NCBI GenBank assembly: GCA_964020975.1
Contig: OZ026621.1
Coordinates: 94,066,018-94,130,017, forward strand
DNA: 64,000 bases
Origin: Hermodice carunculata
Lineage: Eukaryota; Annelida; Polychaeta; Eunicida; Amphinomidae
Direction: 5' to 3'
The position numbers were made by a program, and so were the translations under genes. Of this stretch, positions 21,701 through 33,440 are shown one piece after another (the first letter of the stretch is position 1; each line of letters begins with the position of its first letter). The notes below the pieces were generated by a model. The model worked only from the letters and a program-made list of their open reading frames with translations, searched no databases and was not told the DNA's origin.

Positions 21701-24700
21701 GTAATTCAGATTAAGCTGAAACATGGTGGATATGTTCCTTGTAGAAGGGTCAAACAAAGTTTTTCACTAGATTGGAATGCTGCAGATTCCTGATTTTTAA
21801 CGATTTTTAGCTCAGCTGACTTGTCAGTCAGCTGAGCTTATCTTATGGTCCTCCGTCGTCCGTCCGTCCGTCCGTCCGTCCGTCCGTCCGTCGTCCGTCC
21901 ACAATTTACATTTTCGACTTCTTCTCCGAAACCGTCAGCCAGATCCACTTCAAACTTGGTGGGGATGTGCCTTGGGTAGGTGTCTTCCAAGTTTGTTCAA
22001 TTGGTCACGGTCCATTGATTTTTGGATTTTAATAAATTTTTTTGTTCTTTTTGGGGCAAATCTTAAAAAATCTTCTTCTCCGAAACCACTCACCCAATTA
22101 CTTTGATATCACACAGAAACATTCCCTGGGACACGTAGTTCTTAATTTGTTCACCAGATGGCGCTGCAATTTTTTTCTATTTTTTTATGAACTTTTGTGT
22201 GTTATAGCTATTTTCGACTTCTTCTCCAGAACGGTAACTCAGATTAAGCTGAAACATGGTGGATATGTTCCTTGTAGAAGGGTCAATCAAAGTTGTTCAC
22301 TATATGGGAATGCTGCAGATTCCTGATTTTTAACGATTTTTTCAATTCGGGTACTTATCGGTTAATGCAGCTTTCCTGTTGATTACTATGGAAGTCAATG
22401 AGCATTCTAATGCTAATTCACATTTTGGACTTCTTCTCCAAAACCGTCATCCAGATTAACTTCAAACTTGGTGGGGATGTACCTTGGGTCGGTGTCTACC
22501 AGGTTTGTTCAAATGGTCATGCTCCAGTGATTTTTGGATTTTTAATGAATTTTTTTGTTCTTTTTTTGGACAAATCTTAAAAAATATTTTTCTCCAAAAG
22601 CGCTTACTCAATCGCTCTGATATCACACGGGAAGACACCTAGGGACTCCGTGTTCTGAATTTGTTCACCAGGTGGCGCTGCAATTTTTTTCTATTTTTTT
22701 ATGAATTTTTGTGTGTTATAGCTATTTTCGACTTCTTCTCCAGAACGGTAATTCAGATTAAGCTGAAACATGGTGGATATGTTCCTTGTAGAAGGGTCAA
22801 ACAAAGTTTTTCACTAGATTGGAATGCTGCAGATTCCTGATTTTTAACGATTTTTAGCTCAGCTGACTTGTCAGTCAGCTGAGCTTATCTTATGGTCCTC
22901 CGTCGTCCGTCCGTCCGTCCGTCCGTCCGTCCGTCCGTCGTCCGTCCACAATTTACATTTTCGACTTCTTCTCCGAAACCGTCAGCCAGATCCACTTCAA
23001 ACTTGGTGGGGATGTGCCTTGGGTAGGTGTCTTCCAAGTTTGTTCAATTGGTCACGGTCCATTGATTTTTGGATTTTTAAGGTTTTTTTTTGTTCTTTTT
23101 GGGGCAAATCTTAAAAAATCTTCTTCTCCGAAACCGCTCACCCAATTACTTTGATATCACACAGAAACATTCCCTGGGACACGTAGTTCTTAATTTGTTC
23201 ACCAGGTGGCGCTGCAATTTTTTTCTATTTTTTTATGAACTTTTGTGTGTTATAGCTATTTTCGACTTCTTCTCCAGAACGGTAATTCAGATTAAGCTGA
23301 AACATGGTGGATATGTTCCTTGTAGAAGGGTCAAACAAAGTTTTTCACTAGATTGGAATGCTGCAGATTCCTGATTTTTAACGATTTTTAGCTCAGCTGA
23401 CTTGTCAGTCAGCTGAGCTTATCTTATGGTCCTCCGTCGTCCGTCCGTCCGTCCGTCCGTCCGTCCGTCCGTCCGTCGTCCGTCCACAATTTACATTTTC
23501 GACTTCTTCTCCGAAACCGTCAGCCAGATCCACTTCAAACTTGGTGGGGATGTGCCTTGGGTAGGTGTCTTCCAAGTTTGTTCAATTGGTCACGGTCCAT
23601 TGATTTTTGGATTTTAATAAATTTTTTTGTTCTTTTTGGGGCAAATCTTAAAAAATCTTCTTCTCCGAAACCACTCACCCAATTACTTTGATATCACACA
23701 GAAACATTCCCTGGGACACGTAGTTCTTAATTTGTTCACCAGATGGCGCTGCAATTTTTTTCTATTTTTTTATGAACTTTTGTGTGTTATAGCTATTTTC
23801 GACTTCTTCTCCAGAACGGTAACTCAGATTAAGCTGAAACATGGTGGATATGTTCCTTGTAGAAGGGTCAATCAAAGTTGTTCACTATATGGGAATGCTG
23901 CAGATTCCTGATTTTTAACGATTTTTTCAATTCGGGTACTTATCGGTTAATGCAGCTTTCCTGTTGATTACTATGGAAGTCAATGAGCATTCTAATGCTA
24001 ATTCACATTTTGGACTTCTTCTCCAAAACCGTCATCCAGATTAACTTCAAACTTGGTGGGGATGTACCTTGGGTCGGTGTCTACCAGGTTTGTTCAAATG
24101 GTCATGCTCCAGTGATTTTTGGATTTTTAATGAATTTTTTTGTTCTTTTTTTGGACAAATCTTAAAAAATATTTTTCTCCAAAAGCGCTTACTCAATCGC
24201 TCTGATATCACACGGGAAGACACCTAGGGACTCCGTGTTCTGAATTTGTTCACCAGGTGGCGCTGCAATTTTTTTCTATTTTTTTATGAATTTTTGTGTG
24301 TTATAGCTATTTTCGACTTCTTCTCCAGAACGGTAATTCAGATTAAGCTGAAACATGGTGGATATGTTCCTTGTAGAAGGGTCAAACAAAGTTTTTCACT
24401 AGATTGGAATGCTGCAGATTCCTGATTTTTAACGATTTTTAGCTCAGCTGACTTGTCAGTCAGCTGAGCTTATCTTATGGTCCTCCGTCGTCCGTCCGTC
24501 CGTCCGTCCGTCCGTCCGTCGTCCGTCCACAATTTACATTTTCGACTTCTTCTCCGAAACCGTCAGCCAGATCCACTTCAAACTTGGTGGGGATGTGCCT
24601 TGGGTAGGTGTCTTCCAAGTTTGTTCAATTGGTCACGGTCCATTGATTTTTGGATTTTTAAGGTTTTTTTTTGTTCTTTTTGGGGCAAATCTTAAAAAAT

Positions 24701-27304
24701 CTTCTTCTCCGAAACCGCTCACCCAATTACTTTGATATCACACAGAAACATTCCCTGGGACACGTAGTTCTTAATTTGTTCACCAGGTGGCGCTGCAATT
24801 TTTTTCTATTTTTTTATGAACTTTTGTGTGTTATAGCTATTTTCGACCTCTTCTCCAGAACGGTAACTCAGATTAAGCTGAAACATGGTGGATATGTTCC
24901 TTGTAGAAGGGTCAATCAAAGTTGTTCACTATATGGGAATGCTGCAGATTCCTGATTTTTAACGATTTTTTCAATTCGGGTACTTATCGGTTAATGCAGC
25001 TTTCCTGTTGATTACTATGGAAGTCAATGAGCATTCTAATGCTAATTCACATTTTGGACTTCTTCTCCAAAACCGTCATCCAGATTAACTTCAAACTTGG
25101 TGGGGATGTACCTTGGGTCGGTGTCTACCAGGTTTGTTCAAATGGTCATGCTCCAGTGATTTTTGGATTTTTAATGAATTTTTTTGTTCTTTTTTTGGAC
25201 AAATCTTAAAAAATATTTTTCTCCAAAAGCGCTTACTCAATCGCTCTGATATCACACGGGAAGACACCTAGGGACTCCGTGTTCTGAATTTGTTCACCAG
25301 GTGGCGCTGCAATTTTTTTCTATTTTTTTATGAATTTTTGTGTGTTATAGCTATTTTCGACTTCTTCTCCAGAACGGTAATTCAGATTAAGCTGAAACAT
25401 GGTGGATATGTTCCTTGTAGAAGGGTCAAACAAAGTTTTTCACTAGATTGGAATGCTGCAGATTCCTGATTTTTAACGATTTTTAGCTCAGCTGACTTGT
25501 CAGTCAGCTGAGCTTATCTTATGGTCCTCCGTCGTCCGTCCGTCCGTCCGTCCGTCCGTCCGTCCGTCCGTCGTCCGTCCACAATTTACATTTTCGACTT
25601 CTTCTCCGAAACCGTCAGCCAGATCCACTTCAAACTTGGTGGGGATGTGCCTTGGGTAGGTGTCTTCCAAGTTTGTTCAATTGGTCACGGTCCATTGATT
25701 TTTGGATTTTAATAAATTTTTTTGTTCTTTTTGGGGCAAATCTTAAAAAATCTTCTTCTCCGAAACCACTCACCCAATTACTTTGATATCACACAGAAAC
25801 ATTCCCTGGGACACGTAGTTCTTAATTTGTTCACCAGATGGCGCTGCAATTTTTTTCTATTTTTTTATGAACTTTTGTGTGTTATAGCTATTTTCGACTT
25901 CTTCTCCAGAACGGTAACTCAGATTAAGCTGAAACATGGTGGATATGTTCCTTGTAGAAGGGTCAATCAAAGTTGTTCACTATATGGGAATGCTGCAGAT
26001 TCCTGATTTTTAACGATTTTTTCAATTCGGGTACTTATCGGTTAATGCAGCTTTCCTGTTGATTACTATGGAAGTCAATGAGCATTCTAATGCTAATTCA
26101 CATTTTGGACTTCTTCTCCAAAACCGTCATCCAGATTAACTTCAAACTTGGTGGGGATGTACCTTGGGTCGGTGTCTACCAGGTTTGTTCAAATGGTCAT
26201 GCTCCAGTGATTTTTGGATTTTTAATGAATTTTTTTGTTCTTTTTTTGGACAAATCTTAAAAAATATTTTTCTCCAAAAGCGCTCACCCAATTACTTTGA
26301 TATCACACAGAAATATTCCCTGGGACACCTAGTTCTGAATTTGTTCACCAGGTGGCGCTGCAATTTTTTTCTATTTTTTTATGAATTTTTGTGTGTTATA
26401 GCTATTTTCGACTTCTTTTCCAGAACGGTAATTCAGATTAAGCTGAAACATGGTGGATATGTTCCTTGTAGAAGGGTCAAACAAAGTTTTTCACTATATT
26501 GGAATGCTGCAGATTCCTGATTTTTAACGATTTTTTCAATTCGGGTACTTATCGGTCAATGCAGCTTTCCTATTGATTACTATGGAAGTCAATGAGCATT
26601 CTAATGCTAATTCACATTTTGGACTTCTTCTCCAAAACCGTCATCCAGATTAACTTCAAACTTGGTGGGGATGTACCTTGGGTGGGTGTCTACCAAGTTT
26701 GTTCAAATGGTCATGCTCCAGTGATTTTTGGATTTTTAATGAATTTTTTTGTTCTTTTTTTGGACAAATCTTAAAAAATCTTCTCCAAAAGCGCTTACTC
26801 AATCGCTCTGATATCACATGGGAAGACACCTAGGGACTCCGTGTTCTTAATTTGTCGACCAGGTGGCGCTGCAATTTTTTACTAATTTTTTATGAATTTC
26901 TCTGTGTTCTAGCTATTTTTGACTTCTTCTCCAAAGTCAATGTGCAATCTAGTGCTAATTCACAGGACAACTGACACAAAATTTACTGATAACTTGAGAT
27001 TTGTTTTGAGTTAGTACTGTGATGCTGCACATGTTAATGTTTTTGTATGAAGGTCATGTTCAGACAGCACATGAATGACTTTGACCTCATCTCTGGGGTC
27101 ACAGTGCAACATACATGAATTTTACTCTTCATTATAACTTGAGAACTACTTGAACCTTGATGTTGCACATGTTAGTGTTCTTTTATGATGGTCAGACTTA
27201 CTCAGAACATGGATGACCTTGATCCTTTCCCAAGTTCATAGATCTGCAAGTGTGATGAATGTCAAGATCAGCTGAGCATGGGCTGTTCACACAGCCCTCT
27301 TGTT
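18710..27304 (+). mobile_element. Family A rolling-circle-like element: 8.6-kb tandem array
   Basis: Each full unit has a 12-bp-stem hairpin (AGCTCAGCTGAC, loop TTGTCA, GTCAGCTGAGCT), a variable CCGT microsatellite and two related half-units of about 0.51-0.53 kb. Hairpins start at 18,710, 19,727, 20,761, 21,809, 22,856, 23,390, 24,441 and 25,485. Spacings are 1,017-1,051 bp except one 534-bp single half-unit. The array ends once, in a ~365-bp tail (about 26,940-27,304) with CAGCTGAG, the hairpin GGGCTGT-TCAC-ACAGCCC (27,280-27,297) and TCTTGTTTT. It carries no protein. The repeated short open frames inside are translations of the repeat. Subterminal inverted CAGCTGA repeats, a 3' hairpin, internal tandem repeats and insertion in T runs fit Helentron-associated (HINE-type) elements. 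That classification is inference. Confidence 0.75.
19022..26870 (+). promoter_or_regulatory. Sixteen CTCF-core-like motifs, one per A half-unit
   Basis: TCACCAGGTGGCGCT, or its A-variant TCACCAGATGGCGCT, starts at 19,022, 19,536, 20,058, 20,570, 21,104, 21,618, 22,151, 22,665, 23,199, 23,736, 24,250, 24,780, 25,294, 25,831 and 26,345. CGACCAGGTGGCGCT starts at 26,856. Each matches 14 of 15 positions of the CTCF core CCASYAGRKGGCRSY, all on the same strand. This is a motif match only; binding in this organism is unknown. Confidence 0.4.
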
Positions 27305-28440
27305 TTGGACATATTGTATGATTATTGGCAGCACTACCTGATGGATTATGTAGTACAGGGGCCAAAAAGTGAAAAAATGGAAAAGGATGTGGTGTGTGTA
27401 ATTTTTAAATGCATCCTTATGAAATTTGGTGGAAATATTCTGGTGACAATTATAGCTGAACAATACTAGTGGTGCCACCTTTAGGTGTATGAGAAATATG
27501 ATTTATTTGGTGAAATTAATGAAATTTGTTATCTTAAGAAATTATAAAATTAGTTTCACCAAATGTACAACAATGTGTAGAGTTTGGAGATAACAGGTGA
27601 TACAATATGGGGGACTGGGACCTACATTCTAAAGGTCACAGAGGGAATACATGTCAGAAGATGATATTCTTGTGATGGTCATTACATCTGAATTTGTGGA
27701 CACACATCCATATACCAAGAGGACAGGAGTATTCTGTAGACAAAATAGCGTCGTGGTGGCACCACTGGTGGTATTTATTAAAGCTTACATCATAGACCGT
27801 ATCAAAAACACATTAAATTCATTATTGTGGAAATAAATTGAGACAGAAGTACAAAATTTACACCAAATATGCAGTTGACCAGTGGTCAAATTTTGTGAAA
27901 TTTTTGGTGACCTTAACTCATGTGTCAAGGTCATTAAGGACTCAGTAAAGGACTCTAAATTTGGTACTTTGAGAAAGAATAAGGCTAATGATACCAAATA
28001 TATCACAAATGTGTTTCGTATGTAGAAGGTTGATACTGCATAATTTGGATGACCTTGACATACTTTCTCAAGGTCACAGAGGGAGTGCATTTCAATAAAA
28101 GATTTTTTGTTTGTGGTAATCATTATATAAATGTGTGAACTTGTGGAAATACATCTATGTTCCATGATTAAAGGAAAATTTTTCAGGTCAGATTGTTATT
28201 ATATGTGAAGTCATGGTAGTGCCACTGGTGGTAGAAATTGGAACTACTATTATAGGTGTCAAAAACATTAAATTCATTTGTAATAATAAATTGAGATGGA
28301 ACTACCAAATTTACACCCATTATGCAGTAGTAGGTCAATGGTCAAATTATGAGTGACTGTGACATACTTTCTCAAGGTCACAGAGGGCATGCATTTCGCG
28401 AAATGGTAATTACATTTCAAATTGTTTTGACCTTTGGCAG
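27305..28440 (+). mobile_element. Family B element, right part of the split copy
   Basis: B body resumes here: AAGTGAAAAAATGGAAAA is shared with 44,800, and TGGTGCCACC-type phrases follow. Two ~430-bp units follow (about 27,625-28,060 and 28,065-28,430), each with AAGGTCACAGAGGG, a TGGCACCACTGGTGG-type phrase and AAATTCATT...AATAAATTGAGA. A clear B 3' terminus (CAGCAGAGC plus palindrome) is not visible. Confidence 0.55.
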
Positions 28441-28670
28441 CTAATGCCATGAAACCCCACAACCTGCACACACTTTATTTTTGTTCCCATGTAACATATA
28501 CTGTTTGTAAGTGACTACATTTTAAACTTGATAACAGCAAAAATACATTTATTTGAAGACATTTCTATAATTAGCCGACAGTAATTTCGATTGCAGACTG
28601 ATTGAAGATATTTATTATCAATCAAGCAGATAGACATAGGTATATCAATTTAAATATTTAAAATACATAC

Positions 28671-29404
<734 letters not shown>

Positions 29405-29990
29405 AATTTGAGGATTGTTGCTTGTAAGTTGCAAGATATTAGTTTTAAATTATGCAAATTGGGAGCATTGAAAGAATTTCAAGTTGAATATCTGCAAAAC
29501 TATTATAGAGATGGCTTTCTGACTTCAATATTTATAAGGTTTGTGGCAAAGCCATTGAACCATTAACCAAAGTTGGAGGATCTTAATTTATGCAAATCAG
29601 GTCACTATGCAAAATTTATATCTTGAATAGCTTCAAAACTATTATACATGGAGGTGACATTCCAACTTGAATTGGTAGGTATGTGACACAACCGCATCCA
29701 ATGAGCCATAAACCAAAGTTATAGGCTTTTAATTTATGCAAATAGGCAAATACACAAAATTGAAATTTGAATAGCTTCAAAACTATCATAGATAGTGGTG
29801 TCATTCAAACTTCTGTTTATAAGTTTGTGAAATTAACCAAGAACCAAAGGTGTAGCATTTTGATGTATGCAAATTAGACTAATACACAAAATTTAGATTA
29901 TGTTGAAGAATGTCAAAATGTAGCATTTAAAACTTCTCATTTTGACAGCACCCAGACATATTTTCTTATGAAGCGATTCTATTTTTCTCG
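29405..29990 (+). mobile_element. HelA copy, body monomers
   Basis: Four ~135-bp monomers (AACCAAAG...TTAATTTATGCAAAT...TAGCTTCAAAACTAT) run to a decayed right end: TTCTTATGAAGCGATTC and CTCG where HelA normally has its hairpin and CTAG. The next copy's left part starts within 20 bases, so this is a tandem or nested pair. Confidence 0.6.
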
Positions 29991-30002
29991 TTTCCCCTGA
30001 TT

Positions 30003-30486
30003 TTGTCCGGAGCTTTTATCAGACACGGCTATACCTAAATTTGCCATGAATATTGATCTATTGTATTGTGTAATCAAGATGTTCAAAATTATGCACATTG
30101 GGGGCATTTAGAAATTAAAATCTTTTTAAATATTTTAACTTACATATATAGAGAGAGAACTTCAAAAGCTAGCTGTATGTTTGTGAGGATGGGCTATGTA
30201 ATGGATATGCTTTCAGATTTGAGCAATTAAAATTATGCAAATTAGGGGAAATTTACATGCCAGGTTGTTACTGTTTGAGAATGAGCTGGATCAGAAGGAG
30301 TATCAGGAGGTGTTGCCACCTAGTGGAAAAGGCAATTACTAAACTTTCAACTTCTTGCGTTTCTTAATGATTACATACACCATGAATATGTCGCACATTC
30401 TCAAGTTTTGTGTATTAGAAACATTTCAAACTTGAATTATTTTGTAGCACACAGACCGATGCTGTGAAGCAAATCTTGTTTTCTAG
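30003..30486 (+). mobile_element. HelA copy with 3' CTAG end
   Basis: It begins with TTTTGTCCGGAGCTTTTATC, the left-body phrase of the family, and ends with GATGCTGTGAAGCAAATC and CTAG (30,483-30,486). It contains GTTGCCACCTAGTGG (30,312-30,326), whose reverse complement matches 14 of 15 positions of the CTCF core. Confidence 0.6.
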
Positions 30487-30556
30487 CTTTTTCATCTTTT
30501 CCACCTCATCTTCAGCCATTTTGGCTGATAATTTTCTTAAACATTATTATACTTAA

Positions 30557-30792
30557 CTCATTCTACCCTGATAGAACCCCGAGTCAACAGCTTTCCTTGG
30601 CGCGCTCTGGGCGCATGCCCCCAGAGTGCGCCAAGGAAAGCTGTTGACCATGGGCATATAATTTGGAATGATTTTCCATGCAAGGTTCATCTAAAAGTTT
30701 GAAACATAATCCCCAAATTAGTAAAACACAATAATTATTAGCACACGACATTTAGATATTAGCGGGAAAAAGCGTCATTGGGGTGGAATGAG
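30557..30792. mobile_element. TTAA-flanked MITE with a 29-bp internal hairpin
   Basis: The element is bordered by TTAA (30,553-30,556 and 30,793-30,796). Its inverted ends are CTCATTCTACCC and GGGTGGAATGAG, which match except for one base. Inside, two 29-base arms (30,583-30,611 and 30,620-30,648; starting GTCAACAGCTTTCCTTGG) pair with one mismatch around an 8-base loop. Exact TTAA duplication points to piggyBac-type mobilisation. It is 236 bp and has no coding capacity. Confidence 0.65.
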
Positions 30793-30951
30793 TTAAACCT
30801 GTAAACTTGGTACATTTATAGATCCATACGTGAAGTCAAGCCTTTTAACAAGGAGTGAACATTTTGAATATGATGCATATTAGGGCCATTTGAATCTTCA
30901 CAACCCACAAAAATGGGTCTGGTAGATGGGGACATCTGGTGGCAAAAAAGT

Positions 30952-31564
30952 TCAGTTCAGGGTGTGGCAAGCTTTCCAAGCAACATCTAATGGCTTCTTA
31001 GTACAGTTTATGGCATGGGATGATTGCAAGGCAACAAGTTCTCTGTAAGTGGAGAGCAAGCTAAGACCTGGAAAAGTCAATAACTCTGTTTGAATTGTTG
31101 ACTTGAGCATGGAACTTTTATGCATGAAAAACAAAACATGCAACTGAATTAGCAAATGCATGTCAGTGTCTCCATACCCCACAGCCTGTAGGATGGCTGG
31201 CAAAAGAGAGGGCCAGTCATAGATGTAGGCTGTAGTATGTCTTGCTGTGTGGATGAAAAGTAGAAATGTCCCCAGATCATAAATGGACTGCTTACTCTTG
31301 ACCATTGAAATAGCCAAATATTGTTTTCACATTTGGATAACAATGGAAGAAGTTCAAAATATATACCACAGGTACACAGCGCTTCACGCCCTGTAGTAAG
31401 GTGCAACGAGATGGGTTATCAAGTGCCTCAGCATTGTCTTCATCATCTACATGTACACAGCAAACAACCAGATGTGCAGGCCAAAGAAAGAGAGCTGCAA
31501 AATGGTTCCCAAGTTCCAAGGCAGTTTCAGCAGTGACTGCAAGGTTCAATGGCATCTGACTCAT
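30952..31564 (-). other. Coding-like open frames, unidentified
   Basis: Three overlapping minus-strand frames of 85-121 codons lie within 613 bp (30,952-31,317, 31,149-31,406 and 31,292-31,564). The longest has DTAR-like 'HTARHTTAYIYDWPSLLPAI' and later TELLTFPGLSLLSTYRELVA, which is less low-complexity than most chance frames here. I do not recognise a domain. It could be a decayed transposon or gene with a frame change near 31,300, or a chance run. The flanking ~155 bases (30,797-30,951) show nothing. Confidence 0.25.
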
Positions 31565-31602
31565 CAGGCCAGGAATAACTCAACTAATGATCAACTAGCA
31601 GT

Positions 31603-31632
31603 TGTCTGCCTGTCTGTCTGTCTGTCTGTCTG

Positions 31633-31662
<30 letters not shown>
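31603..31662 (+). repeat. (CTGT)n microsatellite
   Basis: The tract of CTGT repeats has one GT slip. It lies immediately upstream of the LINE fragment and artificially extends that fragment's open frame with an S-V-C-L repeat. Confidence 0.95.
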
Positions 31663-31664
<2 letters not shown>

Positions 31665-31679
31665 CCCTCCCCTCCCCTG

Positions 31680-32590
31680 GTAGCGAGGGGCCATACCAGT
31701 CACAAGGGAGATTACAGAGGGCTGGAAGGACGACTGGAAAAGAGGAGTCAGGGAAAAGAGGACATTAAAAGTGTACAAGGCACTAGAAAAGCCAAAGAAA
31801 TGTGTGTGTTGGGTGGAGGGAAGGGATCCAGACTTCTTTTTCAAAGTAGGGCAGGAGTGATCAATCTAGAAAAGAGAAAACAGAAGTGGACAACAGGGAG
31901 TAATTTTAAATGTAAGGTATACAGACAAGAGGCAGATGAGACAGTGGATCATTGGCTGTTGTGGTGTGATGCAAATACAGAGATAAGAGAAGAATTTTTC
32001 AGAAAGTGGCACAGGGAAGACTATAATAACAAGAGCCTAGAAGAGGTTCAGTGTTTAGGGGAAGAGGAACGGGTAGCATGGGTTTTAGATTTGGTGGGTG
32101 GCTTTCTGGGAGGCAGGAAAGGCATTAAAAGTGTACAGGACTACCTGGTAGGGTGCTGGGAGAAAAGAAATGAATTAATAGGGCTTGATAGCGACAGGGT
32201 AAATTAGAATTTCAGAGTGCAGGGAGGAGAGGGAATGGTAGTAGCCCTTATAAGGGCTCCCATGGGAAATGCCTGAGCCTTAGAGACGGGGATAGGGTGT
32301 ATGTGAGAAGTTTTTTTTATTGGGGGGGGGGGGGGGGGACTACAAGCGATAAGTGTTGGGGGATATATCCAGGGCCAGGGGCCCACCACAACTGTGAGAG
32401 AGTGTGTGGTGGACCCTTTGCCTTGGCTCTGGTCCTGGAAAACATGGCAGCACGAGCTGATTAGGATAACCATGGTTTCCTCCATCTCATCTATTTTTCT
32501 TTTCTTTCCTTTACTTTTTCCCAGGCCACCTGTGTCACACAGGACAGTGGCGCATAAGGGGAGAGCCACAGCAATATTATTATTATTAAC
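31680..32590 (+). mobile_element. LINE 3' fragment (C-terminal zinc-knuckle region)
   Basis: The open frame ending at 32,207 contains FKCKVYRQEADETVDHWLLW and then CDAN. It resembles the C-terminal C-x-x-C...E-T-x-x-H-x-L-L-x-C motif that follows the RT in R1/Jockey/Ingi-like LINEs, with the second Cys as Tyr. A charged helix (REEFFRKWHRE) follows. About 380 bp of 3'UTR runs to an ATT repeat tail at 32,575-32,589. A G17 run (32,322-32,338) lies in the UTR. The RT itself is missing, so it is a 5'-truncated insertion. Confidence 0.55.
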
Positions 32591-32944
32591 ACAGTTGGAG
32601 ACATTCATATGTAACTGCGATCCTGCTCACTTCCTGTGTTGCCAGGGCAACAGACTGATGCTTCCACCATGATCAGGGCAGATTTGTATTATATACTACA
32701 TAAACAACCATAAATAACACCTTTTCAACCAAAAGAGAGTCCATTTCTAATCATTTTAGGCATCCTTTATGTTTCAAATATATGTTAATACATTTTCTTA
32801 AGATTGTTGTGTGTTTGTGTTGTTCATTTTGTTGAGAAAGTACTTTTGACCATGCTGAATACATGGATCTGCCCTGATGCAGGTGGCTCCCTCTTTTGCT
32901 CAATAGGTGTTAGAGTAGGACTGCATTTAGATATGAATACATCC
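32591..32944. other. Unassigned DNA
   Basis: Nothing recognised apart from generic A/T-rich sequence. Confidence 0.3.
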
Positions 32945-33440
32945 TATTCTGTTTGTGTGCCAACACAGACATTCTGTTTTATCAAAATTCTTTCTTTCCA
33001 CCGCCTACATATTTTCTGTATCTTTTCTCAGAGATGGCTGCTTCTGGATATCCATGCTGTTTCAAGGGAGATAAAAAACACAATTCTGTCTGTGTGCCAA
33101 CACAGACATTCTGTTTTCTCAAAATTCTTTCTTTCCGCCGCCTTAATATTTTCTGTATCTTTTCTCAGAGATGGCTAATGCTGGAAATCTGTGCTGTTGC
33201 ATGACCATAGTCCCACTATTGAAGTCGGCCCTCTGATTTAGAATAATTTAATATTTTAAAAATTATGCAAATTAGAGGCAATTTAAATTTTAATGAAAAT
33301 GTTCCATATCTTCCAAACTATTCTGGATAGAGGTGTTATTCCCAGTTCAATAGATAGGTTGTGTCATGGGCAGCTCCCAGGGCATGCAAACAACAGGCGA
33401 GGAGTTTCAATTTCGATGTTAAGTTAACTTCTTGTAACCT
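32945..33440 (+). mobile_element. HelA left ends, tandem pair, with partial body
   Basis: Two ~138-bp copies start with the 5' hairpin (32,950-32,969 and 33,087-33,108). Each continues with CAAAATTCTTTCTTTCC, an ATATTTTCTGTATC block and TCTCAGAGATGGCT. The second runs into HelA body (TTATGCAAATTAGAGGCA) until about 33,440. No right end is present. Confidence 0.55.

Noticed and set aside
18710-25520. CRISPR-like regular spacing of palindromic repeats
   Set aside because: The spacers are ~1 kb and repeated themselves, the context is eukaryotic, and there are no cas genes. It is a transposon tandem array.
19269-26774. Repeated open frames of 60, 94 and 118 codons with the same translation (starting MSILMLIHIL, MFFLGQILKN or MGRCLPGLFK), occurring many times
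   Set aside because: They are simply the translation of the family A half-units, change frame from copy to copy of the wider family, and have no domain. Multiplicity comes from the DNA repeat, not from selection for protein.
31602-31680. N-terminal 'SVCLSVCL' repeats as part of a 201-codon protein
   Set aside because: This part is the translation of the CTGT microsatellite. Only the downstream part has LINE-like motifs.
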